Below, one piece after another: positions 16,369-24,543 of a stretch of 32,167 bases of DNA. This DNA is from Tepidiphilus sp. J10. Its GTDB lineage: Bacteria > Pseudomonadota > Gammaproteobacteria > Burkholderiales > Thiobacillaceae. Made by a program: the position numbers and the translations under genes. The DNA lies in the NCBI GenBank assembly GCA_945897955.1, contig CAMDGQ010000042.1, forward strand, positions 1 through 32,167, read 5' to 3'. Under the pieces are notes generated by a model, which did not search any database, had not been told where the DNA came from, and was given only the letters and a program-made list of their open reading frames with translations. The stretch's first letter is position 1. Each line of letters begins with the position of its first letter.

Positions 16369-16845
16369 GTGAAATCCGCACGCTTCGCGCGCCTGGCATC
16401 GCCGCTGGCGATGGCCCTGGCGCTTTCATTTTCCCTGCCCGCGCTGGGCGAAGACTTCACCCCGGTAAGGCTCACAGCGGAGGAAATCCAGCTCAACTCC
16501 GATACCAGCCGCCCGGGCAGCATGGGCATGGCGGTTCTGGCCGGAGACATGAGCAAGTCCGGCCTTTACTCCGCCCGCATCCGCATTCCCGCCCAGCTCC
16601 GCATCCCGCCGCATGCCCACCCGGAAGATCGGGTCGTGGTGGTGCTGGCGGGAACGCTGCATTTCGGCTTCGGCGACCACTTCGACGCGGCTGCCATGAA
16701 GGCCATGACGCCGGGCAGCTTCTTCATTGAGCCGGCCGGGAAGCCGCATTTCGCGTGGACCCAAAGCGATGACGCAATCCTCCAGGTCAGCGGCATCGGC
16801 CCCTCCGGCACGGTCTATCTCAACCCGGCCGATGCCGCGCATTGA
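16369..16845 (+). CDS. Secreted cupin-domain protein
   Basis: This 158-residue protein has a Sec signal peptide (about residues 1-28, ending LPALGED), so it is periplasmic or exported. A single cupin barrel follows: PHAHPEDRVVVVLAGTLHFGFGD carries the first metal-binding motif (two His and a Glu or Asp) and FFIEPAGKPHFAWT the second (His). This resembles quercetinase- or ChrR-type small cupins. The GTG at 16369 is chosen because AGGAGG lies 7 nt upstream. The last 14 nt overlap the start of the histidine decarboxylase gene, so the two are probably co-translated. A role with histidine or histamine is suggested only by this linkage. It is divergent from the phosphatase operon across 164 nt. Confidence 0.88.
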   Translation: MKSARFARLASPLAMALALSFSLPALGEDFTPVRLTAEEIQLNSDTSRPGSMGMAVLAGDMSKSGLYSARIRIPAQLRIPPHAHPEDRVVVVLAGTLHFGFGDHFDAAAMKAMTPGSFFIEPAGKPHFAWTQSDDAILQVSGIGPSGTVYLNPADAAH

Positions 16846-17773
16846 GCTGGGCAACTCGGAAATCAACGCCATGCGGGCCGGCTCCGAAGCATTCGATAAC
16901 CGCGCCATCGGCCCGTTCGCAAATTACTGCGACGGCTACGGCCGCCCCGGCGCCGAGGGCCTGGGTTATGTCTGCGTGCTCAAGGTCGCCACCGCGACGG
17001 TGGAAAAGACCGACGACGCCCTGCTTGACGGCATCGTCGCGCTCGACCGCGCCGAGGCGGCGGAGGCCTACCTCGGCCAGATCAACATGGAAACCGCGTC
17101 CTCCTTCTGCGGCATCGCCGGCCAGGTCTGGGGGCATGACCTGGCCATCGCGGACACGATCGCCGACGGCGGCCAGCGTCCGCTGTTCAGCGTTTCCCAG
17201 TACGACGGAAGCGAACTGCCCGTTTACGATGGCAATCCGCTGCTGGACGCGGGCAAGGCGCTGTTCGGCACGGCGGCGCGGCGACATTTCCCGCTCGCGC
17301 CCGGCGCGCATGTGATCTGCGCCAACAAGAGCATCACCGCCTATCGCCCCAGGCAGGGTGCGCCGCTGGCGGAAAACGGCCAGGCCTTCGGCGTCTGGTG
17401 CTACCTGGCGCTGTCCATCGCGCGCGAGCGCCATCTCGCGGCTGACCTGTTCATCGAGGACGCCGGCATCTGGCTGGCCAACGACGATGAAGCCGCCCTC
17501 GCCGCCTGGGTCGGGCGCCATCGCCAACGCGTGGCTGAGAGCATCGTGGCCTGCGGACGCGGCCAGCAGATGCTGTTCGAGCGCACCTATCTGTGCAGCG
17601 CGTATAGCCTGATTCCGCCTGGACACCTGGGCATCGCACTGGCCGTGGCGCCCTATCTGGTGCTGGCGCGCAACGCGCTGCCCGGCGGCGACTTCGCCCG
17701 CCTGGCCGGGCTTACCCTGGCGGAGTGGGAGCGGCTGGTGGCGCCGCAAGCGGAACCAGAAGCGGCGGAATGA
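16832..17773 (+). CDS. hdcA: Pyruvoyl-dependent histidine decarboxylase proenzyme
   Basis: This 313-residue protein matches the pyruvoyl histidine decarboxylase of Lactobacillus 30a (about 310 residues) along its whole length, judged from memory. Landmarks are LLDGIVALDRAE, then QINMETASSFCG with the Ser-Ser self-cleavage site (Ser90-Ser91), DGSELPVYD, the segment around ICANKSITAYRP, FIEDAG (catalytic-acid region) and PGHLGIALAVAPY. Cleavage would give a beta chain of about 90 residues and an alpha chain whose N-terminal serine becomes the pyruvoyl group; the product is histamine. The ATG at 16832 gives the expected N-terminal length; ATG 16871 would remove family-like sequence. No histidine/histamine antiporter or hdcB is nearby. 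Well-known members are from Gram-positives, so this setting is unusual. Confidence 0.9.
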   Translation: MPRIELGNSEINAMRAGSEAFDNRAIGPFANYCDGYGRPGAEGLGYVCVLKVATATVEKTDDALLDGIVALDRAEAAEAYLGQINMETASSFCGIAGQVWGHDLAIADTIADGGQRPLFSVSQYDGSELPVYDGNPLLDAGKALFGTAARRHFPLAPGAHVICANKSITAYRPRQGAPLAENGQAFGVWCYLALSIARERHLAADLFIEDAGIWLANDDEAALAAWVGRHRQRVAESIVACGRGQQMLFERTYLCSAYSLIPPGHLGIALAVAPYLVLARNALPGGDFARLAGLTLAEWERLVAPQAEPEAAE

Positions 17774-18689
17774 GCCGGCGATACTTGGCGCGCAAGCGCT
17801 CTTCGTAGCAGGCCTGGCTGTCCTTGTCGGACGCCTCGCAAGCCGCCAGCGCGACTTCCCAGGAACCGTAGGACGGGTTCGGCAACAGGAACCATTGCCT
17901 GCCGAAGCGGGCCAGCCAGGATGGCGCGCCTTCGACGCCGACCAGCCGATCCGGCGGCCGTTGCGCGCGTAACGCATTGACCTCGGCGCGCGGCAGGAAA
18001 TCGCCCAGATCGTCGCCGAACAGCAGTACCACCTTGTTCGCTCCGGCCAGGAAGCGGCGGCGCGGGGTTTTATCGCCGCCCTCCCAGCCGTCCTGATCGT
18101 TGCGGAACAGGAAAACCGCCGGGTCATCGGCGAACGGCAGGCCCACGCGTTTCGCCAGGGCCACCGTCGCGTCGCGCTGCGGGCAGGCCGGATGCGGATA
18201 GCTGGCGCGGCGGCCGGCATCCGGACAGGCCCGGTTGGTGACGTAGAAGATGCGGTAGCCCTGCGCCCGCGCGGCGTGCAGGAAAGCCAGCGCACCGGGG
18301 ACCGGATCGGCCGGAGCGACATCCATAGTGGAGCTTGCCACCCACGTATCCCAGGCCGCTTCAGTATGCCGCTGACCGTTGCCGATCAGCCCGGCGGCAT
18401 AGCGGGAGGTATTCAGTACCGTCTCGTCCAGGTCCAGGATGATCGCGGGTGGCGCATCCGGCGCAGCTTCAGATGCGTCCGTATCGATCAGCGCGGAGTC
18501 GAAATTCCTCGCCTCGGCCAGCGCCCGCGTCGCCACGCCATAGACCTGAGCCGTCGAAAAGGCGTATTCGTGCGCGGTCTGCATCCAGAGCGTGGCGTTG
18601 AGGTTCTCCCGGCTGTCGAGGCTGTCGGCGGACACAAGCGGAACCATGCCCAGCATGACCAGCACGCAACCGACGAAGAATCCGGCCAT
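17712..18689 (-). CDS. Secreted HAD-family acid phosphatase (class B / e(P4)-like)
   Basis: This 325-residue protein starts at the ATG at 18689 and has a signal peptide (residues 1-21, VLVMLGMVPLVSA). The HAD nucleophile motif is ILDLDETVLN (84-93; Asp86 nucleophile, Asp88 acid). Later come FYVTNRAC and FGDDLGDF, which supply the remaining HAD loops. The family (periplasmic or outer-membrane acid phosphatases such as Haemophilus e(P4)) removes phosphate from nucleotides and NMN to aid uptake. No lipobox is visible, so it is probably periplasmic. A longer upstream reading frame to 18914 runs through dispersed repeats and is not coding. Its 3' end overlaps the convergent histidine decarboxylase gene by 62 nt. 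It lies downstream of the adenine deaminase gene on the same strand. Confidence 0.9.
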   Translation of the reverse strand: MAGFFVGCVLVMLGMVPLVSADSLDSRENLNATLWMQTAHEYAFSTAQVYGVATRALAEARNFDSALIDTDASEAAPDAPPAIILDLDETVLNTSRYAAGLIGNGQRHTEAAWDTWVASSTMDVAPADPVPGALAFLHAARAQGYRIFYVTNRACPDAGRRASYPHPACPQRDATVALAKRVGLPFADDPAVFLFRNDQDGWEGGDKTPRRRFLAGANKVVLLFGDDLGDFLPRAEVNALRAQRPPDRLVGVEGAPSWLARFGRQWFLLPNPSYGSWEVALAACEASDKDSQACYEERLRAKYRRLIPPLLVPLAAPPAAPTPPG

Positions 18690-18730
18690 GCCGCGCCACC
18701 CTGACGATGAAGCCTGCGTTCCACCTTCCC

Positions 18731-18895
18731 CCCGGATTTCGCTGCGCTGCATCCGGGCTACAACTGCCGCTTCAGTCCGCGTAGCCCGGATGTAGCGAAT
18801 GCGTAATCCGGGGCCTTTGGCTTGAACACGGGTCTCGGCCTGGGCTTGCGGGCCACCTTCCTCCCGGATTCCGCTTTGCTGCATCCGGGCTACAA
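18731..18895. repeat. Three copies of a GTAGCCCGGA-type dispersed repeat
   Basis: Three 33-nt units with the frame GTAGCCCGGATGnAGC...ATCCGGG lie at 18731-18763 (minus), 18781-18813 (plus) and 18863-18895 (minus). The first and third sit in a longer direct repeat of about 45 nt that also includes CCACCTTCC. The first and second units face each other and can form a large hairpin. They fill the gap between adenine deaminase and the acid phosphatase. The sequence is of a kind common between genes in beta- and gammaproteobacteria. Confidence 0.85.
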
Positions 18896-18910
18896 CGGCT
18901 GTATCAGGAT

Positions 18911-20581
18911 TCATAGCGTCAGCCCGGTGAAACGAAATTCGCGGCCGTCAAACAAACCCAGATCGCTCAGCTTGAGTTCCGGGATTACCAGCAGGGCCAT
19001 GAACGACAGGGTCATGAACGGCGCCCTTAGCGGCGAGCCGAGTTCGCCGGCACGGCGGGTCAGTTCGGTGTAGCGCGCTGCGACGGCGTCGCCGTCCTGA
19101 TCGCTCATCAGACCGGCCACCGGCAGCGGCAGGCTCTCCACCGCGCCGCCGTCGGCGACTGCGATACCGCCGCCGCTGTCGATCAACGCATTGACCGCCC
19201 GGCACAGCGATTCCGCGTCCGCGCCGACCGCCACCAGGTTGTGCGAATCGTGTGCCACGCTGGAGGCCAGCGCGCCCCGGCGCAGCCCGAAACCGCGCAC
19301 GAAGGCCAGCGCCGGCGGTGCTGGCCGGTAGCGGTTGAGCACCAGCAAATAGAGCACATCGCGCTCCGGATCGGAGACGATGCGACCGTCTTCCACCCTC
19401 GGCGCCAGCAACGCCTCGCGTGTCAGCAGTTCGCCGTCGCGCACGTCGATCACCCGCAGGCGTTCGCCAACGGCGGGCACGTCGAGGTCGGCCGGCGTGA
19501 TCTTTCTGGCCTGGAAGTGGTTGATCAAACGGATCGGCGCCCGCTCGATCAGGCTGCGTCCCGCCTCGGCGACCAGACCGCCATTTACCCAGGTACGCAG
19601 CGGCCGGAAATCGCGCAGGTCCGCCACTTCCGCCGCGTCCATCGGATCGCCCACGCGCAGCAGGCCGACCGGCAGGCGGTAGTGCAGCACCGGGTTCAGG
19701 CAGGCGCAGCGCAGCACATCGAATACGTCATGTCCGGCCGCCGCCGCCCGCGCCGCCATGCGGTCGATATGGCCGCGCGCCAGATCGTCGGGATGCTTGT
19801 CGTCGCTGCAGAACATCACCTTGTCCGGATGGTCGCGGATAAGCGGTTCCAGCGTATCGAAGTTGCGCGCCGCCGAACCTTCCCGGATCAGGATGTGCAT
19901 GCCGCCGGCGATCTTGTCGCGCGCCTCCGCCAGGCTGACGCATTCGTGGTCGCTGCTGATGCCGGCCTCGGCATAGCGCCGCGCCCGCTCGCCGGTCAAG
20001 CCGGGCGCATGCCCGTCCACCGGCAGGCCGAGGCTTTGCGCCAGCGCGATCCTGGCCATGGCGGCGGCATCGCGCGCCAGCACGCCGGGGAAGTTCATCA
20101 TTTCGGAAAGGTAAAGCAGGCCATCCTCGCGCAGGAGGATGGCGATTTCATCCAGATCCAGGCTGGCGCCTGCGGTCTCGAACGGCGTCGCCGGCACGCA
20201 CGAGGGCGCGCCGAAGAACATCTTGAACGGCACCTGGCGGCTGTTCTCCAGCATGTAGCGCACGCCCGCCAGCCCCAGCACGTTGGCAATCTCGTGCGGA
20301 TCGGAGACTGTGGCCACGGTGCCGTGGCGGACGGCCAGACGGGCAAATTCGGACGGCGCCAGCATCGAGCTTTCAATATGCACATGCGCATCGATGAAGC
20401 CGGGGATCAGGTAACCCAGGCCGGGCAACTCCGGCCCGGTCGCGTCAACAACGGTGATCACCCCGTCGCGCCATACCACCTGACCGGAGGCGATACGGCG
20501 TTGCAGGACATCGACGATGTTGGCGTTGAGGGATCCGGAATTCGGCTGCATCTGGGTTTGCGGTGACAAGAGACGTGGCAT
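18911..20581 (-). CDS. ade: Adenine deaminase
   Basis: This 556-residue amidohydrolase converts adenine to hypoxanthine and ammonia. It has the metal-binding GFIDAHVHIESSML near residue 80, SDPHEIANVLG, an FFGAPSCVPATPFETAG substrate loop, EMMNFPGV, VDGHAPGL, and SDDKHPDDL. The C-terminal part includes AHDSHNLVAVG, which is diagnostic of bacterial adenine deaminase rather than other amidohydrolases. Length and layout fit the family (550-600). The ATG at 20581 has GGAG 5 nt upstream; an in-frame ATG 54 nt further up adds a non-family stretch. It works in purine salvage, and a purine-type permease and a nucleotidase-like phosphatase are encoded within 10 kb. It is divergent from the methyltransferase gene at 20830. 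Confidence 0.96.
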   Translation of the reverse strand: MPRLLSPQTQMQPNSGSLNANIVDVLQRRIASGQVVWRDGVITVVDATGPELPGLGYLIPGFIDAHVHIESSMLAPSEFARLAVRHGTVATVSDPHEIANVLGLAGVRYMLENSRQVPFKMFFGAPSCVPATPFETAGASLDLDEIAILLREDGLLYLSEMMNFPGVLARDAAAMARIALAQSLGLPVDGHAPGLTGERARRYAEAGISSDHECVSLAEARDKIAGGMHILIREGSAARNFDTLEPLIRDHPDKVMFCSDDKHPDDLARGHIDRMAARAAAAGHDVFDVLRCACLNPVLHYRLPVGLLRVGDPMDAAEVADLRDFRPLRTWVNGGLVAEAGRSLIERAPIRLINHFQARKITPADLDVPAVGERLRVIDVRDGELLTREALLAPRVEDGRIVSDPERDVLYLLVLNRYRPAPPALAFVRGFGLRRGALASSVAHDSHNLVAVGADAESLCRAVNALIDSGGGIAVADGGAVESLPLPVAGLMSDQDGDAVAARYTELTRRAGELGSPLRAPFMTLSFMALLVIPELKLSDLGLFDGREFRFTGLTL

Positions 20582-20829
20582 TTGCACTCCGTCTGGAAGC
20601 GGAGCGCCGGCCTCATTGGCTTCAGGATAGTACATCCGCCACGAGTCCCTTCAGCAGCCCGCTCGGCCGCACGGGCGAGCGGGGATGTCATGAAATCTTT
20701 ACAGACAAAGCACGGTTCAACGACTGCCCCGAACATTCCCCCGAACCTACGCTTGATAAGGGAGCGGGACCAACACAAGGATGACCGGCCGGAGCACGCT
20801 CCGGTTTGGCCTGAACTCGGGCACTAAAC

Positions 20830-22152
20830 ATGGCTGACATGCGCGAAATGAGGAGCGGCAAACAAGCGGTCTGCAATCCGCTGGGAATTTCAGCGCGAAG
20901 CGATTGCTTCGGCGGCGCGCGGGCGGATTATCCCGGGCCGGTATCCCTACTGGAGCGCGGCTTGCTCAAGGCGATGCTGCGCGCGCTCGGCAATCCGCCG
21001 GTGGCGCTGGTGCCGTGGCGGGGCGAGCCGATCCTCAACGCGCGTGGTGAAGCAAGGGTCCGCATTCATCTGCGTGATCGCGGTGCGCTGTTCCTGTTGG
21101 CGCTCGACCCCGAGTTTCAGTTCGGCGAGCTGTACAGCAACGGACGCCTGGAAGTAGAAGGCGATCTGGTCCGGCTGATCGAGGCGATCTTCGCCGCACA
21201 GGGAATCAGGCAGGGCATGCGCGCCAGGCTGCTCAGTCTGGTGCATGCGCCGCGATCCAATCTTCTCGGGCAGTCAACCCGCAACATCCACCACCACTAC
21301 GACCTCGGCAACGATTTCTATCGCCTGTGGCTGGATCGGCAGTTGCTCTACACCTGCGCCTATTTCCCGCAACCCTCGCTCGGCCTGGAAGAAGCCCAGA
21401 TCGCGAAGATGGACATGATTTGCCGCAAACTACATCTGCAACCCGGCGAAAGCGTGGTCGAGGCCGGTTGCGGCTGGGGCGCGCTGGCGCTGCACATGGC
21501 ACGCAACTTCGGCGTGCGGGTAATCGCCTACAACCTCTCCCGCGCTCAGGTCGCCTACGCCCGGCAACGCGCCCGCGAAGAAGGGCTGGACAGTCGGGTC
21601 AGCTTCGTCGAGGCCGACTACCGGGCGATCCGGGGCGAGTACGACGTGCTTGTCTCGGTCGGCATGCTTGAACACGTCGGACGGCACCATTTCAAGGAAT
21701 TCGCGGCGCTGATCGACCGCTGTCTCGGTCGGCATGGGCGCGGCTTCATCCACGCCATCGGTGCCGACTATGCCGGACCGTTGAACCCCTGGATCGAACA
21801 ACGCATCTTTCCCGGCGCCTACCCGCCTACCCTGCGCGAAATGATGGCGGTGCTGGAGCCCGCCGGCATGTCGGTGCTTGATGTGGAAAACCTGCGTCTG
21901 CACTACGCCAGGACGCTGGAACACTGGCTGGACCGCTTCGAAGCGTCGCGCGAAATTGTCGAAGCGATGTTCGGGCCGACCTTCATGCGCGCCTGGCGTC
22001 TCTATCTGGCCGGATCGCTGGCGGCCTTCCGCAGCGGCCGATTGCAGCTGTTCCAGGTGTTGTTCCAGCGCAATGGCGACAACGACATCGCCTGGAGCCG
22101 CGCCCATCTTTATGCCGACAAGGAGTCGCCATGCAACATGCCGAAGTTCTGA
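20830..22152 (+). CDS. Cyclopropane-fatty-acid-synthase-family methyltransferase
   Basis: This 440-residue protein has the CFA-synthase layout. Residues 45-135 form the N-terminal lipid-binding domain (EFQFGELYSNGRLEVEGDL). Then come HYDLGNDFY (156-164), YTCAYF (174-179, usually YSCAYF), the SAM loop VEAGCGWGALALHM (210-223), MLEHVG, and RIFPGAYPPTL. The enzyme transfers a methylene or methyl group from SAM to a double bond in membrane phospholipid acyl chains. It overlaps the FAD-oxidoreductase gene by 22 nt. A compact CCGGAGC/GCTCCGG dyad at 20789-20804 lies 25 nt upstream of the start. Such methyltransferase-flavoprotein pairs can yield modified acyl chains other than plain cyclopropane rings. 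The ATG at 20830 lacks a strong ribosome-binding site, and the first 35 residues are poorly family-like, so the true start may be somewhat downstream. Confidence 0.88.
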   Translation: MADMREMRSGKQAVCNPLGISARSDCFGGARADYPGPVSLLERGLLKAMLRALGNPPVALVPWRGEPILNARGEARVRIHLRDRGALFLLALDPEFQFGELYSNGRLEVEGDLVRLIEAIFAAQGIRQGMRARLLSLVHAPRSNLLGQSTRNIHHHYDLGNDFYRLWLDRQLLYTCAYFPQPSLGLEEAQIAKMDMICRKLHLQPGESVVEAGCGWGALALHMARNFGVRVIAYNLSRAQVAYARQRAREEGLDSRVSFVEADYRAIRGEYDVLVSVGMLEHVGRHHFKEFAALIDRCLGRHGRGFIHAIGADYAGPLNPWIEQRIFPGAYPPTLREMMAVLEPAGMSVLDVENLRLHYARTLEHWLDRFEASREIVEAMFGPTFMRAWRLYLAGSLAAFRSGRLQLFQVLFQRNGDNDIAWSRAHLYADKESPCNMPKF

Positions 22153-23264
22153 TCATCGGCGGCGGCCCGGCCGGGTCGAGTTGCGCCTGGGCCCTGCGCC
22201 GCGCCGGCATCAATGTCGCCGTACTCGACCAGGCGCGGTTTCCGAGGGACAAGGTCTGCGCCGGCTGGATCACGCCGGCAGTGCTGGAGTCGCTGCGGAT
22301 CGACGTGGATGACTATGCGCGCGAACTGGGCATTCAGGCGATTCGCGGCTTCCGCGTCGGCCTGATGAATGCGGCCGGCAATATCGGCAAGGCGGTGGAT
22401 ATTCGCTACCACGCGACGGTCAGCTACGGCATCCGGCGCAGCGAGTTCGACGACTATCTGTTGCGGCGCTCGGGCGCGCGCCTGTACAGCGGCGAGCCCG
22501 CGCGTTCACTGCGGCGCGAGGGGCGGGAATGGCGGATCAACGACATCTACGCCGCGCCGATGCTGGTCGGCGCCGGCGGCCACGCCTGCCCGGTGGCGCG
22601 CCTGCTCGGCGCGCATCCCGGCCGCGAACCTGCGGTGGTGGCGAAGGAAATCGAATTTCTGCTGCCGGAAGCCGCGCGCGCGACCTGCAAGATCTATGGC
22701 CAGCGGCCGGAGCTCTATTTCTGCCGCGATCTCGCCGGCTACGGCTGGTGCATCCGCAAGGGCGATTACCTGAATATCGGCCTCGGGCGCGACGATCGCT
22801 GGGAACTGACGAAACATGTCGAAGGTTTTCTCGCCTACCTGCGTCGAGAGCGCGGCGTACCTCAACCGCCCGGACACCTCAACGGCCATGCCTATCTGCT
22901 GCATGGCCGCGGACATCGCAACCTGCTCGACGAGGGCGTCCTGCTGATCGGCGACGCCGCCGGCCTGGCCAGTCCGCAAAGCGGCGAAGGCATCCGAGCC
23001 GGGATCGAATCCGGCCTGCTCGCGGCGCAAACGATCATCGAGGCACGCGGCGAGTATTCCAGACAGCGCTTGCAGCCCTATCTTGATCGCCTGCAGGACC
23101 GTCTGGGGCGCGGCAATTCATTGAACGACGCCCTCCCGATCTGGGCGCGGATCGTGTTTGCGCGCGCGCTGTTCAGACTGCCCAGACTGGTGCGCCAGAT
23201 GGTGCTCGACAAGGGCTTCCTGCATTCGGGCCAGCCTGCCCTGACAGCCATGCAGGCGGGTTAG
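22131..23264 (+). CDS. Geranylgeranyl-reductase-type FAD-dependent oxidoreductase
   Basis: This 377-residue flavoprotein has an N-terminal FAD-binding GGGPAGSS (10-17) and a family-typical FPRDKVCAGW (43-52). A central YGIRRSEFDDYLL lies on the substrate side, and the second FAD segment is VLLIGDAAGLASPQSGEGI. Members of this superfamily hydrogenate polyprenyl chains or oxidise lipid-linked substrates. AGGAG sits 6 nt before the ATG at 22131, inside the upstream methyltransferase gene (22-nt overlap). This coupling argues that both act on the same lipid. Plausible products are saturated methyl-branched or furan-like acyl chains, but this is inference. The C-terminus has a hydrophobic basic helix that may touch the membrane. 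Confidence 0.88.
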   Translation: MQHAEVLIIGGGPAGSSCAWALRRAGINVAVLDQARFPRDKVCAGWITPAVLESLRIDVDDYARELGIQAIRGFRVGLMNAAGNIGKAVDIRYHATVSYGIRRSEFDDYLLRRSGARLYSGEPARSLRREGREWRINDIYAAPMLVGAGGHACPVARLLGAHPGREPAVVAKEIEFLLPEAARATCKIYGQRPELYFCRDLAGYGWCIRKGDYLNIGLGRDDRWELTKHVEGFLAYLRRERGVPQPPGHLNGHAYLLHGRGHRNLLDEGVLLIGDAAGLASPQSGEGIRAGIESGLLAAQTIIEARGEYSRQRLQPYLDRLQDRLGRGNSLNDALPIWARIVFARALFRLPRLVRQMVLDKGFLHSGQPALTAMQAG

Positions 23265-23451
23265 CAGCCTGTCGGACTGTCGAATCGTCGGCTGCAAACA
23301 GGCCGCGACTGCGTCGACCTTCCATGCCGGGCCTGGCCTATGCTGAAAGTAGCCGGCAAGGCGCGGCCTCGCGGGGTTTCATGCACACGAACCAACGCCC
23401 GCGCCAACTTTGCCAGCCTGCGGCAATTGCAACTCGTTAATGGAGGCAGCC

Positions 23452-23898
23452 ATGTTCAAGAACATTCTGGTACCCCTTGATGGCGGCGAGTTATCGAACA
23501 ACGCGGTCAAACAGGCCTGCGCCTTCGCCCGGTCAGTAGGCGCGCGGCTGATCTTCTACTACGCCAGGCCGGGCTACTTTCCCGCCTTCATCTCGGGTGA
23601 GCCGGTCCTTGGCGATGTCGGCCTGGACGAAGCGATGCATGCTGCGATCGACCAGCAAGCTACAGCCCTGCTGCGGAATGCGGCCAATGCGGCAAGCGAC
23701 GCCGGTATCGAATGCGAAACGCTGAGCAACGAATCCGACCCGCCACATGCCGGCATCATCGCAGCAGCCGAAAGCAGGCACTGCGACCTGATTTTCATGG
23801 CCTCGCACGGCCGCCACGGCGCCAGTGCCCTGCTGCTCGGCTCGGAAACCCAGAAGGTGCTCACCCACTGCAAAATTCCGGTTCTGGTCTATCGCTGA
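23452..23898 (+). CDS. Universal stress protein (UspA family)
   Basis: This 148-residue single USP domain starts with MFKNILVPLDGGELS and ends with VLTHCKIPVLVYR. The phosphate loop reads ASHGRHGASALLLGS: the spacing of the usual G2xG9xG(S/T) nucleotide motif is kept, but the first glycine is alanine, so ATP binding is plausible rather than certain. The ATG at 23452 has GGAGG 5 nt upstream. It is separated by 187 nt from the flavoprotein gene and is probably an independent stress gene. Its precise role is not visible from sequence. Confidence 0.93.
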   Translation: MFKNILVPLDGGELSNNAVKQACAFARSVGARLIFYYARPGYFPAFISGEPVLGDVGLDEAMHAAIDQQATALLRNAANAASDAGIECETLSNESDPPHAGIIAAAESRHCDLIFMASHGRHGASALLLGSETQKVLTHCKIPVLVYR

Positions 23899-24147
23899 TC
23901 CGCGACTGCGGGACATCTGCCTGCTCCTTGCCAGACACATGCGTCTGGTGGCGACGCCCCGCCACTTGCACGCTGAACGCCGGAACGGGCAGTCCTTGAC
24001 GCGATTGGGCGCGGCTCAGGCCGGTTGACCGGCAAAGTGTGCGAGGCCATAGTCACAGCCATTGTTCGGCTCGCTTCCAATGGCTCGGTCCTGCAACCCG
24101 TTTCCCGCATCCAGCGTGCTTCCGCTGCGGCAAGAAAGGCAAGAAAC

Positions 24148-24543
24148 ATGTCCCATATTCAGTCGCTCCTGATCACCGGCCTCTTCCTGATACCGACTCT
24201 CGCAGCCGCAGAGTCGGCCCTGGATGGAACCTGGGACGTTACCTTTTCCACCCGCGACACCGAGACTCGCCAGGCTATTGTCGTGATCACCGGCGCTGAA
24301 GGCACCTGGACCACCATTGCGCAACACCGGAAGGAGAGGAACGATCCATGCGTTGGCCGCTCCTTTCCGCTGACTGTTGCGGTCGCCGATCAGAAGCAGG
24401 TCGTCCTTGAAGTCGCCTTCGCGAAAGTCATCGCTGGCTGCAAGGATCGAACAGTCACGGGTCAGCTTGAAAGCGCCGGGGTGGTTGTAGGGAAACTGGA
24501 GAATGGGAAGCCTCTCCGTATGTTGAAGAAACAGGCGCCATGA
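24148..24543 (+). CDS. Small secreted protein of unknown function
   Basis: This 131-residue protein has a Sec signal peptide (residues 1-21, LLITGLFLIPTLAAAE). The mature part is short and beta-rich, opening with ALDGTWDVTFSTRD and containing two cysteines (in DPCVGRS and AGCKDR) that could pair. The GTWDV-to-KGT-like layout resembles small lipocalin- or avidin-like secreted domains, but I do not recognise the family. The ATG at 24148 is supported by the immediate signal peptide; the upstream AAGAAA is a weak ribosome-binding site. No operon partner is evident. Confidence 0.7.
   Translation: MSHIQSLLITGLFLIPTLAAAESALDGTWDVTFSTRDTETRQAIVVITGAEGTWTTIAQHRKERNDPCVGRSFPLTVAVADQKQVVLEVAFAKVIAGCKDRTVTGQLESAGVVVGKLENGKPLRMLKKQAP

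Noticed and set aside
18690..18914. N-terminal extension of the acid phosphatase up to 18914
   Set aside because: It translates dispersed repeats; the signal peptide begins at the ATG at 18689.
19241..20566. Plus-strand frame of 441 codons opposite adenine deaminase
   Set aside because: Antisense shadow; the minus strand encodes an unmistakable adenine deaminase.
20582..20829. Purine riboswitch between adenine deaminase and the methyltransferase
   Set aside because: No three-way-junction purine aptamer core is visible; only a short GC dyad is present.
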